Assembly: GCA_018401455.1 (NCBI GenBank)
Contig: JAGYKU010000018.1
Span: 1 to 47,438 of the forward strand
Length of the DNA: 47,438 nucleotides
Origin: Flavobacteriales bacterium
GTDB lineage: Bacteria > Bacteroidota > Bacteroidia > Flavobacteriales_D > Parvicellaceae
Direction: 5' to 3'
The notes under the pieces were generated by a model. It did not search any database, had not been told where the DNA came from, and saw only the letters and a program-made list of their open reading frames with translations. Positions within the stretch are counted from its first letter, which is position 1, and every line of letters begins with the position of its first letter. A program made the translations under genes and the position numbers. This document shows, in pieces, positions 36,768-45,238 of this stretch.

Positions 36768-37583
36768 TTAATATTGTTCTTTTTCGTTAGGGAAATCTCC
36801 AGTTTTCACATCATCGATATATGTGGTGAATGCTCCCAACATTTCTTGATACAAATTGTGATATCTTCTCAAAAATCTCGGGGAAAATTCTTGTGTAATT
36901 CCCAACATATCGTGCATTACCAACACTTGACCATCCACGCCTCCTCCAGCACCAATACCTATTACGGGAATGGTCAATTCCTTTGCCACTTTTTCTGCTA
37001 ATTTAGCAGGAACTTTTTCAAGTATGAGCGCGAAAATTCCTGCTTCTTCCAGAATTTTAGCATCTTCTATCAACCTATTTGCTTCCTCAGTTTCTTTGGC
37101 TCTAACGGTATAAGTTCCGAATTTATAAATCGATTGTGGTGTAAGCCCCAAGTGTCCCATTACTGGAATTCCAGCACTCAAAATTCTTGTTACAGATTCC
37201 AAAACTTCTCTTCCACCTTCCAGTTTTACACTGTGTGCCTCAGACTCTTTCATAATTCTGATAGCAGAACGCAACGCCTCTTTGCTATCCCCTTGATACG
37301 CTCCAAAAGGCAAATCCACTACCACCAAAGAACGCTTTATGGCTCTGATTACGCTACTTGCGTGATAAATCATTTGATCTAAAGTAATGGGCAAAGTAGT
37401 CTCATGCCCCGCCATTACGTTACTTGCAGAATCACCAACCAAAATGATATCCATCCCAGCTTCATCAACAATCTTCGCCAATGAAAAATCATAAGCAGTA
37501 AGCATAGAGATTTTCTCTCCTTTGGCTTTCATTTCTTGAAGTACGTGGGTAGTAATTCTTTTAATTTCTTTGTGTACAGACAT
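36768..37583 (-). CDS. panB: 3-methyl-2-oxobutanoate hydroxymethyltransferase
   Basis: The 271-residue enzyme adds a hydroxymethyl group from methylene-tetrahydrofolate to 2-oxoisovalerate, the first step of pantothenate and coenzyme A synthesis. Full length and key segments are present: [83 protein letters not shown] (catalytic Glu region) and [25 protein letters not shown]. It heads the operon with the RluA and GT4 genes and has a full Bacteroidota promoter. Other pan genes are not in the window. Confidence 0.97.
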   Translation of the reverse strand: MSVHKEIKRITTHVLQEMKAKGEKISMLTAYDFSLAKIVDEAGMDIILVGDSASNVMAGHETTLPITLDQMIYHASSVIRAIKRSLVVVDLPFGAYQGDSKEALRSAIRIMKESEAHSVKLEGGREVLESVTRILSAGIPVMGHLGLTPQSIYKFGTYTVRAKETEEANRLIEDAKILEEAGIFALILEKVPAKLAEKVAKELTIPVIGIGAGGGVDGQVLVMHDMLGITQEFSPRFLRRYHNLYQEMLGAFTTYIDDVKTGDFPNEKEQY

Positions 37584-37605
37584 TTTTTAATTTGTTTTGC
37601 AAATG

Positions 37606-37635
37606 CAAAGGTAATGTAAAGTTTAATGTAACAAA
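37606..37635 (-). promoter_or_regulatory. Full Bacteroidota promoter for panB operon
   Basis: On the minus strand TTTG (37635-37632), an 18-nt spacer, and TACCTTTG (37613-37606) make a near-perfect match to the phylum consensus. The -7 element ends 22 bp before the panB ATG. Confidence 0.75.
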
Positions 37636-37703
37636 GGGTTTGGTCTAGTATTGAGCCAATTGTTTGATGAACTCATGTTTAAATATTTTATAAATTGTTA
37701 TTT

Positions 37704-38846
37704 TTATTTAAAATCAAACGATTCCAACAGTTCAAAAAAGTTTTCACGATGAATAACAGTAAAATCAGTAGTTCCATAAATATTCGTGAAGCTTTTGGTT
37801 AATAGCACTCTTTTGGAAGGATTCCATTTAATTTCAATCGTTCTTAACTGATTATTTTTTTCAATAATTAAATCAATTTCACGCTGATCTGAATTACGCC
37901 AAAAATAAAAATTGGCATAAGTTTGATGGTATTCATTTTGTTTGCGAATTTCATTTATAACGAAGTTTTCAAACAATACTCCTGCATCATTTCTTATTTC
38001 TATATGTCTAAAATCATTGATTAACGCATTTCTTATTCCTAAATCATTAAAATAAATCTTTTTTGATTTTTTTAACTCTGTTCTTTGATTCGTATGATAT
38101 GCTGGTAGTCTATAAATTACAAATGCTTGCTCTAACATTTCAATATAACTCTCTACAGTTTGGTTGTCTATTTTTAAAGAATTTGACAATTCGTTGAAGT
38201 TTACTTCACTACCTATTTGCCAAGCCAGAAGTTTTAGCAGTTCTAACATTTTTTCAGGTTTTTTTATTCCTTTAAACAAGAATATATCTTTGTATAAATA
38301 ACTATCCGATAAAAATCTTAATAAACGTTCGGCATCTTTGGGATTGTTAACTATTTCGGGATAATATCCATAAATTAATCTTTGTGGTAACTGTCTGATT
38401 TCATTTAACAATCCATTATGATCAGCCATTTCAATAAAAGAGAGTGGATATAGTTTATATTCAAATTTCCTTCCCGTTAAGGGTTCGTTAAGTGTATTTC
38501 GCAGTTCAAATGCACTAGACCCACTAGCGATTACTTGTATATCTTTATTATAGTCCGCGAATAGTTTTAGTATTGAACCAATGTTCTCGATTTTCTGAGC
38601 TTCATCTATTACCACTATTTTGTTGTTCGCTGAAAGTTGTTTCAATCTTTCGCTATTAGCGTTTTTTAGTAATTGAAGAACATCTGTATTTTCCCCATCG
38701 AGCCATAGCGTTGGGTTTGAACTACAAGATGGCAACATTTTAATAAGTGTACTTTTTCCTACTTGTCTTGCACCAAGAATAACAATGATTTTTCCTTTAA
38801 AAAAATCGTTTTCAATAGATGCTTCAATTTGTCTTTTTATGGACAT
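37704..38846 (-). CDS. AAA_14/DUF4143 ATP-binding protein
   Basis: The 380-residue protein has a P-loop ATPase domain, with Walker A GARQVGKST (residues 25-33), Walker B IVVIDEA (77-83) and the sensor segment ASGSSAFELRN. A DUF4143 region follows that starts near residue 180 and ends in a PD-(D/E)XK-like core, REIDLIIEKNNQLRTIEIKW. This architecture is common and mobile among bacteria and archaea, with no settled function. It has its own promoter element and is flanked by unrelated genes. No toxin or transposase is adjacent. Confidence 0.92.
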   Translation of the reverse strand: MSIKRQIEASIENDFFKGKIIVILGARQVGKSTLIKMLPSCSSNPTLWLDGENTDVLQLLKNANSERLKQLSANNKIVVIDEAQKIENIGSILKLFADYNKDIQVIASGSSAFELRNTLNEPLTGRKFEYKLYPLSFIEMADHNGLLNEIRQLPQRLIYGYYPEIVNNPKDAERLLRFLSDSYLYKDIFLFKGIKKPEKMLELLKLLAWQIGSEVNFNELSNSLKIDNQTVESYIEMLEQAFVIYRLPAYHTNQRTELKKSKKIYFNDLGIRNALINDFRHIEIRNDAGVLFENFVINEIRKQNEYHQTYANFYFWRNSDQREIDLIIEKNNQLRTIEIKWNPSKRVLLTKSFTNIYGTTDFTVIHRENFFELLESFDFK

Positions 38847-38872
38847 TTGTCTGTAATATTTGATTGTAATCG

Positions 38873-38880
38873 CAAATTTA
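38873..38880 (-). promoter_or_regulatory. Bacteroidota -7 promoter element for the AAA_14 gene
   Basis: Minus-strand TAAATTTG matches TAnnTTTG, 26 bp before the ATG at 38846. Confidence 0.45.
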
Positions 38881-38986
38881 GTACTTTTTTTCGGATTTAA
38901 CTCTAAAATTACCTACTTTTCACATAAGTACAATAATGGATATTTAAGTTTCTAAAATATTAATACTCCATTCAAAATAAATGTTT

Positions 38987-38994
38987 TAATTTTG
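38987..38994 (+). promoter_or_regulatory. Bacteroidota -7 promoter element for the tandem paralogues
   Basis: TAATTTTG matches TAnnTTTG, 26 bp before the ATG at 39021. No second element is seen before 39462, so the pair is one transcript. Confidence 0.45.
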
Positions 38995-39020
38995 AGTATT
39001 GGCGATTATCCACTACTAAA

Positions 39021-39455
39021 ATGAAATTACTACTTCCCATATTACTTCTCTTTAGTTCTTTTGGACTTTTCTCGCAAAAAGAAATCACTTGGGATGATTT
39101 GGTTTTTGAGTTTGAAGAAAAGTGGTCAGAGGAATATAATGCAATTTATATGATTCCTAAATTTGAGAAAAGCCATTGGGATTTAGATAGCGTTAGAGTA
39201 AAAATAAAGGGATTTGTAACAATAATAGATTCTGAAGTTGGATTTTATACAATAAGTAAGAGTAAATTTAAATATGGTGCTTGTGTAGGTTTTTCTATTG
39301 ATTTACATAAAATTATTCAAACAACTTTACAAATAAATCCAAGAGAAATTAATTTGGAAAAAGAGCACTGGATAGAAGGCACTTTGATTCTCAATGAAGA
39401 TGATGTTTTGCAAATGAATTATATTCTCAAAGATGCTGTAATTGTTAAAAGATGA
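39021..39455 (+). CDS. Secreted protein, first of two tandem paralogues (DUF3299-like)
   Basis: The 144-residue product has a signal peptide ending GLFSQ. The mature protein begins KEITWDDL. Its pattern (PKFEKSHWDLDSVRVKIKGFVTIIDSEVGFYTIS, then WIEGTLILNEDDVLQMNYILKDA) recalls the DUF3299-like family, in which strand V-x-I-x-G-Y-x-I-P-x is followed by a CFFC-type cysteine motif. That motif is absent here: the matching place reads YGACVGFS with a single Cys. Function is unknown. Six base pairs separate it from its paralogue. Confidence 0.65.
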   Translation: MKLLLPILLLFSSFGLFSQKEITWDDLVFEFEEKWSEEYNAIYMIPKFEKSHWDLDSVRVKIKGFVTIIDSEVGFYTISKSKFKYGACVGFSIDLHKIIQTTLQINPREINLEKEHWIEGTLILNEDDVLQMNYILKDAVIVKR

Positions 39456-39461
39456 TTTAAA

Positions 39462-39902
39462 ATGAAATTAATTTCTACCATATTACTTCTCTTTTGTTCA
39501 TTTGGAGTTTTCTCGCAAAAAGAAATTACTTGGGATGATTTGAGGTGTGAAATTGAAGAGGTTTGGTCGGAAGAATTTCAAGGTTATTTTATAAAACCAA
39601 AGTTTGAAGAAAAACATACTTCTTTAAATAGTTCAAAAATTAAAATTAAAGGTTATATAACTTTAATAGACGATATGGTAGATTATTATACGTTAAGTTT
39701 AAATCAAAATCCTTTTGAGTTTCACTATTCCAAAAAAAAGAATTTTTCTCAGTTAATGATAATGGAATTACAGTTTAATTCAAAACCAAATGATATTAAT
39801 ATGAAAAAAGAATATTGGGTTGAAGGAATATTAATTCTCAATGAAGATGATATTTTGCAATTAAATTATATTCTTAAAGATGCTGTAATTGTAGAAAAGT
39901 AA
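39462..39902 (+). CDS. Secreted protein, second of two tandem paralogues (DUF3299-like)
   Basis: The 146-residue product is clearly a duplicate of the preceding gene: the signal region (LLLFCSFGVFSQKEITWDDL), the middle and the C-terminal ILNEDDILQLNYILKDAVIVEK are nearly the same. The central segment has diverged (YSKKKNFSQLM), and this copy has no Cys at the position of the family's motif. Both copies keep full frames and signal peptides, so the duplication is maintained. It converges on the TauE/SafE gene, with 27 bp between stops. Confidence 0.65.
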   Translation: MKLISTILLLFCSFGVFSQKEITWDDLRCEIEEVWSEEFQGYFIKPKFEEKHTSLNSSKIKIKGYITLIDDMVDYYTLSLNQNPFEFHYSKKKNFSQLMIMELQFNSKPNDINMKKEYWVEGILILNEDDILQLNYILKDAVIVEK

Positions 39903-39929
39903 AAAACTTTTATTTTTCATTTTCAAACC

Positions 39930-40658
39930 TCAACTCGTAAAATACTTAATCGTCTGAAATGTGGAAGTGATAACAATAATGCCAATCACTAAATATCTAA
40001 AAACTTCTTCTGAGGTCTTTTTTAAAATGAGTTTGCCAATATAAGATCCCAAAATACTGATTCCTATAAGAAAGGGAATGAGAAATAGGTATTTTTTATC
40101 AAAATAACCATTGTAAACATACACAATGGCTCTTCCAGAATCAACTCCCAAATCTATCAATGCGGAAGTGGCAATAAAAACTTCTTTTGGGATTTTGAAA
40201 GCTGCTAACGTGATTCCTCTTATGGCTCCTCCAGTTCCTACAAGTCCTGCCAAAAAACCAGAAAGTGTTCCTCCAATATAGAGATTCTTGTCTGTTTGCT
40301 CTAGTTTTTTATTGAAATTCACCATCAAATAAATCGACAAAATCACGAGCATAATGTTCATCATCAATTCCATATTTTTGGTATCAATGAGTGTGGTAAT
40401 GTAAGCGCCAATCAATACAAATACAATGGCTGGAATTCCCAATTTCAAAGCAATCTTTTTGTCAACGCCTTTTCGAAACAATGCTATTTTTGAAATATTA
40501 CTAAACACATGAAACACTGCTGTAAGTCCCAAGACCGTCTTGAAATCAAAATACAAAGATGCTACGGGCACAAACAAGATAGAAGACCCAAATCCTGAAA
40601 CCGTTCCCAATATTTCGGAAACAAAAGCCAAAATGATAAATATGGAATAGTTTTCCAT
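39930..40658 (-). CDS. TauE/SafE-family membrane permease
   Basis: The 242-residue integral protein has about 7-8 hydrophobic segments in the two-repeat TauE/SafE layout. The first repeat has FVSEILGTVSGFGSSILFVPVASLYF and the second LSGFLAGLVGTGGAIRGITLAAF. The family exports or imports sulfur-containing organic anions such as sulfite or sulfoacetate, but the substrate here is unknown. Its ATG lies 7 bp after the thioesterase stop, so both are on one transcript. Confidence 0.9.
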   Translation of the reverse strand: MENYSIFIILAFVSEILGTVSGFGSSILFVPVASLYFDFKTVLGLTAVFHVFSNISKIALFRKGVDKKIALKLGIPAIVFVLIGAYITTLIDTKNMELMMNIMLVILSIYLMVNFNKKLEQTDKNLYIGGTLSGFLAGLVGTGGAIRGITLAAFKIPKEVFIATSALIDLGVDSGRAIVYVYNGYFDKKYLFLIPFLIGISILGSYIGKLILKKTSEEVFRYLVIGIIVITSTFQTIKYFTS

Positions 40659-40665
40659 TGGGTTT

Positions 40666-41073
40666 TTAAATCGATATTTCCTTTTGCAACAGTTGCAACA
40701 AATCGCCTTCTATAGTTAAAGGTTTTCCTGTGGCGGTGTCTAAGATTACAAATGTCACTTTCGCATCACAAACAGGTGTTTCTGTTTCGTTCAGAAATAC
40801 TTCCTGCTGAAAAGTCATACTTTTACCTCCAATTTTATCAATTGTTGTTTCTATTCTCAATACATCTCCAAAAGTAGCAGGATACTTATAATTGATGTTG
40901 ATATTTACAATCACAAATGCCCATTTCAATGTCTTGTATGCATCTTTGCTGATATTGTCGAAATGTTGCCACCTAGCTTCTTCCAAAAACTCTAAATATC
41001 TCGCATTATTCACGTGATTATATCCATCCAAATGGTAGCCTCTTACGGGTAACTTTACAATTGTTTTTTCCAT
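40666..41073 (-). CDS. Acyl-CoA thioesterase (4HBT/YbgC-like)
   Basis: The 135-residue protein has the hotdog fold of 4-hydroxybenzoyl-CoA thioesterases, with LPVRGYHLDGYNHVNNARYLEFLEEARWQHF holding the catalytic Asp of the D-x-x-x-H-V-N-N motif. The ATG at 41073 is chosen over 41100, which would place the start inside the gyrB terminator hairpin. It hydrolyses short or aromatic acyl-CoA esters in the cytoplasm. TauE/SafE follows directly. Confidence 0.88.
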   Translation of the reverse strand: MEKTIVKLPVRGYHLDGYNHVNNARYLEFLEEARWQHFDNISKDAYKTLKWAFVIVNININYKYPATFGDVLRIETTIDKIGGKSMTFQQEVFLNETETPVCDAKVTFVILDTATGKPLTIEGDLLQLLQKEISI

Positions 41074-41083
41074 AGTTTTTATC

Positions 41084-41113
41084 AAAAAAAAGGAACGCAA
41101 ATTTGCGTTCCTT
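41084..41113 (-). terminator. Rho-independent terminator of gyrB
   Basis: A 10-bp perfect stem, AAGGAACGCA / TGCGTTCCTT, with loop AATT is followed on the minus strand by a run of eight T. It begins 37 bp after the gyrB stop at 41150 and just ahead of the thioesterase start. Confidence 0.85.
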
Positions 41114-41149
41114 ATATTTATAATTTTGTTTTAATTCAATAGAATCGTT

Positions 41150-43076
41150 TTATGCATCAATTTTTGCATATTTAGCATTTTGTTCGATAAACTCCCTTCT
41201 TGGTGGCACTTCATCTCCCATCAACATTGAGAATATTCTATCAGACTCCATAGCGCTATTGATGGTCACTTTACGCAATGTTCTGAATTCAGGATTCATC
41301 GTTGTTGACCACAATTGCTCTGCGTTCATCTCTCCAAGACCTTTATATCTTTGGATACCCACACTAGATTCTGATCCGTTTCCTTTAAGTTCTTGAACAA
41401 ATTTTTCTCTTTCTTTTTCATTCCAAGCATAATGCGAATGCTTTCCTTTTTTCACTAAATAAAGTGGAGGCGTAGCAATATACAAACACCCTTTATCTAT
41501 TAATTCTCTCATGAATCTGAAGAAGAAAGTCATAATCAAAGTAGCGATGTGACTTCCATCCCATCATCACACATGATGATTGCTGTGGTATCTCAGCTTT
41601 TCAAGGTTTAAAGCATTTGGATGCTTCTTCAGTACCAATTCTTACACTAAAGCAGTATAGATATTCTTGATTTCTTCATTCTCAAAATCTTGTGACGCAT
41701 TGCTTTTCAACGTTAAAATTTTACCTCTTAGCGGCATAATCGCTTGGAAATGTCTATCTCTTCCTTGTTTGGCTGTACCACCTGCAGAATCTCCCTCCAC
41801 AAGGGGTATATTTCGCAAATTTCTGGATCTTTAAGAAGCACAATCTGCTAATTTCCTGGCAATCCTGCTCCCACCCATGGGGCTTTTCTTTGGACCATTT
41901 CACCTTTTTTGGCAGCATGTCACAGCTTGAGCAGCAAGAATTACTTTCTCTACGATTCTTCTAGCGTCATTTGGATTTTCTTCGAAATAATCTTGAAGCA
42001 TTTCACTAACCGCTTGAGAAACAGGTGCAGTAACTTCTCTATTTCCTAATTTTGTTTTTGTTTGTCCTTCAAATTGGCTGGTTCTGCAATTTTACAGAAA
42101 TCACTGCTGTAAGCCCCTTCTCTAAAGTCATCCCCTGCAATTTCGAATTTCAATTTATCCAGCATTCCTGAAGCCTCAGCATACTTTTTTAAAGTATTGG
42201 TAGAGACCTCTTCTGAAACCAGATAGAGTGAGTACCTCCTTCATTGAGGTGCTGATGTGTATAGGTGTACATTTTCTATTATGTAGTGATATTTGTAAAC
42301 CATGGCAACCTCAACCCGGAATACCAGATTTCTCACTTTCCATACTGATGATGTTTTTCTAGAATTTTCTCTCTGTTTCCATTAGGGAACTCAACAAATT
42401 CTTAAACCTCTTTCTGTTAAACGTTTCTTCTTTGAAGTTCATCTTCCTAATGGTTCTCTTTCATCATATGAATCAGTGATTCTTTGTTCAAAGGGACAAT
42501 TCTCGCATTCTAGGCGTTTCATAACTAAAAGAAAGGCTCTCTCTTGAAGGTTGGTCATCAGGATAAAACTCTACAATTGTTTAACATAATCAGAATCACC
42601 CCTAACTCCTTTGTGGAGCAAGCGCCTTTCCTCTACTGTATTTGCTTGTTGATGATATTTACCATCTCTATGGAACTGTGGCTACTAATTTTACAGAAGT
42701 GCGTTCACACAAGAAACCCCACTCCGTGAAGTCCTCCTGACACTTTATAGAGTAACATCAAACTTTCCCACCTGCACCAATCTTGGTCGCAACTACTTCA
42801 AGAGCAGAAAACACCTTCTTTTGTGCATCGTAACAGAATACCTACCATTATCTTTTGCTCTAATACCATCATTGGGAGCATCACTACTTCAATGGTATCA
42901 CAATATCTCCATACACTTCATCGATAGAGTTGTCAACTACTTCATAAACTAAGTGATGAAGCCTCTTACTCTACGTCTCAATATACATTGAAGGACGCAT
43001 TCTCACGTGCTCCATACCTTCTAAGGCTTGGATACTATCGGCTGAATACTCTTTTTACTTCTTTTCTTCACTCCAT
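41150..43076 (-). CDS. gyrB: DNA gyrase subunit B (frame broken by many small indels)
   Basis: The gene introduces negative supercoils in DNA together with GyrA. Its motifs occur in the right order across the three minus frames. The start is near 43076 (GHKL domain: [21 protein letters not shown] and [11 protein letters not shown]). The ATP loop has VSGGLHGVG. The transducer follows. The TOPRIM metal site near 41800 reads [21 protein letters not shown] with PLRGKIL. The C-terminal 129 residues are fully open from 41539 ([35 protein letters not shown]). The total length, about 642 codons' worth, is close to the roughly 650 of relatives, so only single bases have been lost or gained. It has a -7 promoter at 43103-43110 and a terminator. 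Confidence 0.88.
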
Positions 43077-43102
43077 TTCTATATCCCGTTTTCTAAGGGT
43101 AA

Positions 43103-43110
43103 CAAAGATA
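43103..43110 (-). promoter_or_regulatory. Bacteroidota -7 promoter element for gyrB
   Basis: Minus-strand TATCTTTG matches TAnnTTTG, 27 bp before the gyrB ATG. The space up to the next gene (43111-43289) holds nothing else that can be recognised. Confidence 0.5.
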
Positions 43111-43289
43111 AGCACCTTGTTTGGTTTATCAGTTAAAAAATCCTTACGTTCTTATCTTGATTTTATTAAGCATTTTAATCAAAAATTAACAAATAAAACC
43201 TGTTTTAGATTTTGGAGGCTCTTCAATTTACTTCCAGGAATCTTTTTTTGAGTGTGTTGAACCAAATGTATCCATTGACACAAATGATT

Positions 43290-43474
43290 TTATAACATTT
43301 GTAAGAATCCTGACAAACCTGCTCTAATGCTTTCAAACATAAATCCAAAAGCCACATACAAAAGTGTACATCCAATGATATTAAAATTCTTAATTTTGAA
43401 GATGTCTTTCATTACAAAGATGCAGCAACAGCAATACTTGCGGCACAATAACATATTAGCGTGGTGATTTCCAT
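43290..43474 (-). CDS. Small two-helix membrane protein (one-base deletion)
   Basis: Two pieces, MEITTLICYCAASIAVAASL and MKDIFKIKNFNIIGCTLLYV onward, join to about 61 residues if one base is restored near 43412. The product then has two membrane helices separated by a basic loop. It ends SIRAGLSGFLQML. No family is recognised. It starts 5 bp after the end of the barrel gene and probably shares its transcript. Confidence 0.4.
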
Positions 43475-43478
43475 ATTC

Positions 43479-45210
43479 TTAAAACTTAAAAATTAAAACC
43501 TCCAAAACATTAAATCCTTCAGACTGGGAGTTTAATTACAAATCTTTGATATCTGGCAGCCGTTAGATTGTTGAAGTTTATAAACGCTGACATTCTTTGT
43601 TGTATCTGTATTCTACCTTTTTCAGTAAGCGTCACAAGGTTTTAAATCAAAGTGTGATTTTCTATATTCATAGTTCCATCCACCAATCCAGATCGCATAA
43701 AGGCTTTTCTATTACCTACACAAAGATGGCTGGCTCTTGCAATGATTTTGTCTGCTAAATCGTAGGTAGCGTTAATGGAAAAATCAAAATTGGGCATCAG
43801 CCAAGCAAATTCTTGATTTTCGGCTTTATTTACGTAATAAGCTCCTTTTGCATATAGCATAAACTTTTCTGATTTTTGATAACCTATCTGACCAGAAATA
43901 GTGGTTACATTCACATTATCATAGATGATACTAAAAGCATTTTGATAACTAAAAGCAGTATCGTTATAGAACAACGCTTTATCGCTATAACTCTGATATC
44001 TAAAATTCATATTGAATGAAAGCGCATTGCTTATAGACCCTCTAATTCCTCCATACACATTGATTTTTTCGTTGGTATTTCTTGTAAGTGTATTGGAAAG
44101 CAAAAATGGATTTTCTAATCTCAAATTATTCCAAGAGTTTCTTTGCACACCTCCATTTGCTCCAGCATAAGGAATGAAAACACTGTTGAATAAATCATAA
44201 CTCAATTCTACATCTGGATAGAAATAGAATTTATTCACTTCTGCCATATCAATGTTGATTCCAAAACCTCCTCTAAAGTGCAATTTGTTGAGAATTTTAT
44301 TATTTACAACATAAGGCGTAAGTCTTAGAATAGCCGAATTGGTAATCCCGTTTCCTTCACTAGGTAAAACAGTACCGACAGTGTCAATCTGACTTAATGT
44401 AGGTTGATTGAGGGAGTTGAAATCCAATTCAAAATCTACATTGGCTTCGATGTTTTCTTTTTCAAGATATTTACTCAAAGTAGTGTTAGCAACAACATTG
44501 TGTTCTTGAAGTTGGTCGAAGTTGTTCAAAAAGTAATAAGACAAACCTACTTGATGATGAAGTTTGGAACTGTCTTTATAATTACTTGTAAGCAAAGTTT
44601 TCATCCCGACCCAATTATAACCTTGTTTTATAGAGTCTTGAGTTTCTCTGTACGTTTGAGGAATCAAACTGTCATTCAAGTCAAATCCATAATAATTGAT
44701 GACATCTCTATGATAATATAAGTTGGTTTGAATGGTATGATTTTTTAAAAAATGTTTATAAAATCCATCCAGATAATTTTCAGAAAACTGACTAGATCCC
44801 ACATTGTTGATTTGACCCAAAGCGCTATGATGTTTGAGATTTACACCCCAACTGTTTTTCTTACTTCTCAACGAACCATAGTAAGCGTCCAAATATGGCA
44901 TTATGTAATTTCCAACGCCAAATTTTACGTATCCTGGATATAATTTTTCGAGTGGCTCCACTACATTCAATCTTGCAGGTTGAATCGGCTCTACATCAAA
45001 AGAAACAGGATGTTGCGTGGGTTCTACATAATATTTTACATCTGGAATATGAATACTTGTATCTCTTGTTTCTGGTTTAGCAGATTCCTTTTGAGAAGAA
45101 GTGATGACGCGGTTTTGTCTTCCTGGTGCAATAATGCTATTGATTTCTCCTTGTGCATAGCAAAATAATCCCAAAAAATTAACGGTCAAAAAGATCGTAA
45201 TTTTGTTCAT
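43479..45210 (-). CDS. Outer-membrane beta-barrel protein (TonB-receptor-like barrel; C-terminus frame broken)
   Basis: From the ATG at 45210 a signal peptide (MNKITIFLTVNFLGLFCYAQG) leads into a barrel with no plug domain. Repeated aromatic strands follow: KFGVGNYIMPYLDAYYGS, KHHSALGQINNV, YHRDVINYYGFDLN, LHFRGGFGINIDM. The 5' extension from 45315 in the same frame is rejected: it overlaps the TPR gene and hides the signal peptide. Past 43642 the frame breaks, but the barrel's usual end can still be read, with IQIQQRMSAFINFNNLTAARYQRF and, after repair, GFNVLGGFNFKF with terminal Phe. It follows the TPR gene by 28 bp. It may form an envelope complex with that protein; this is inference from position. 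Confidence 0.75.
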
Positions 45211-45238
45211 TGGAAAAACCAAAAGATATGTGAATTTC

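Noticed and set aside
37704-38846. AAA_14/DUF4143 gene as part of a mobile element or toxin-antitoxin pair
   Set aside because: No transposase, integrase, inverted ends or small partner gene lies beside it, and base composition matches the surroundings.
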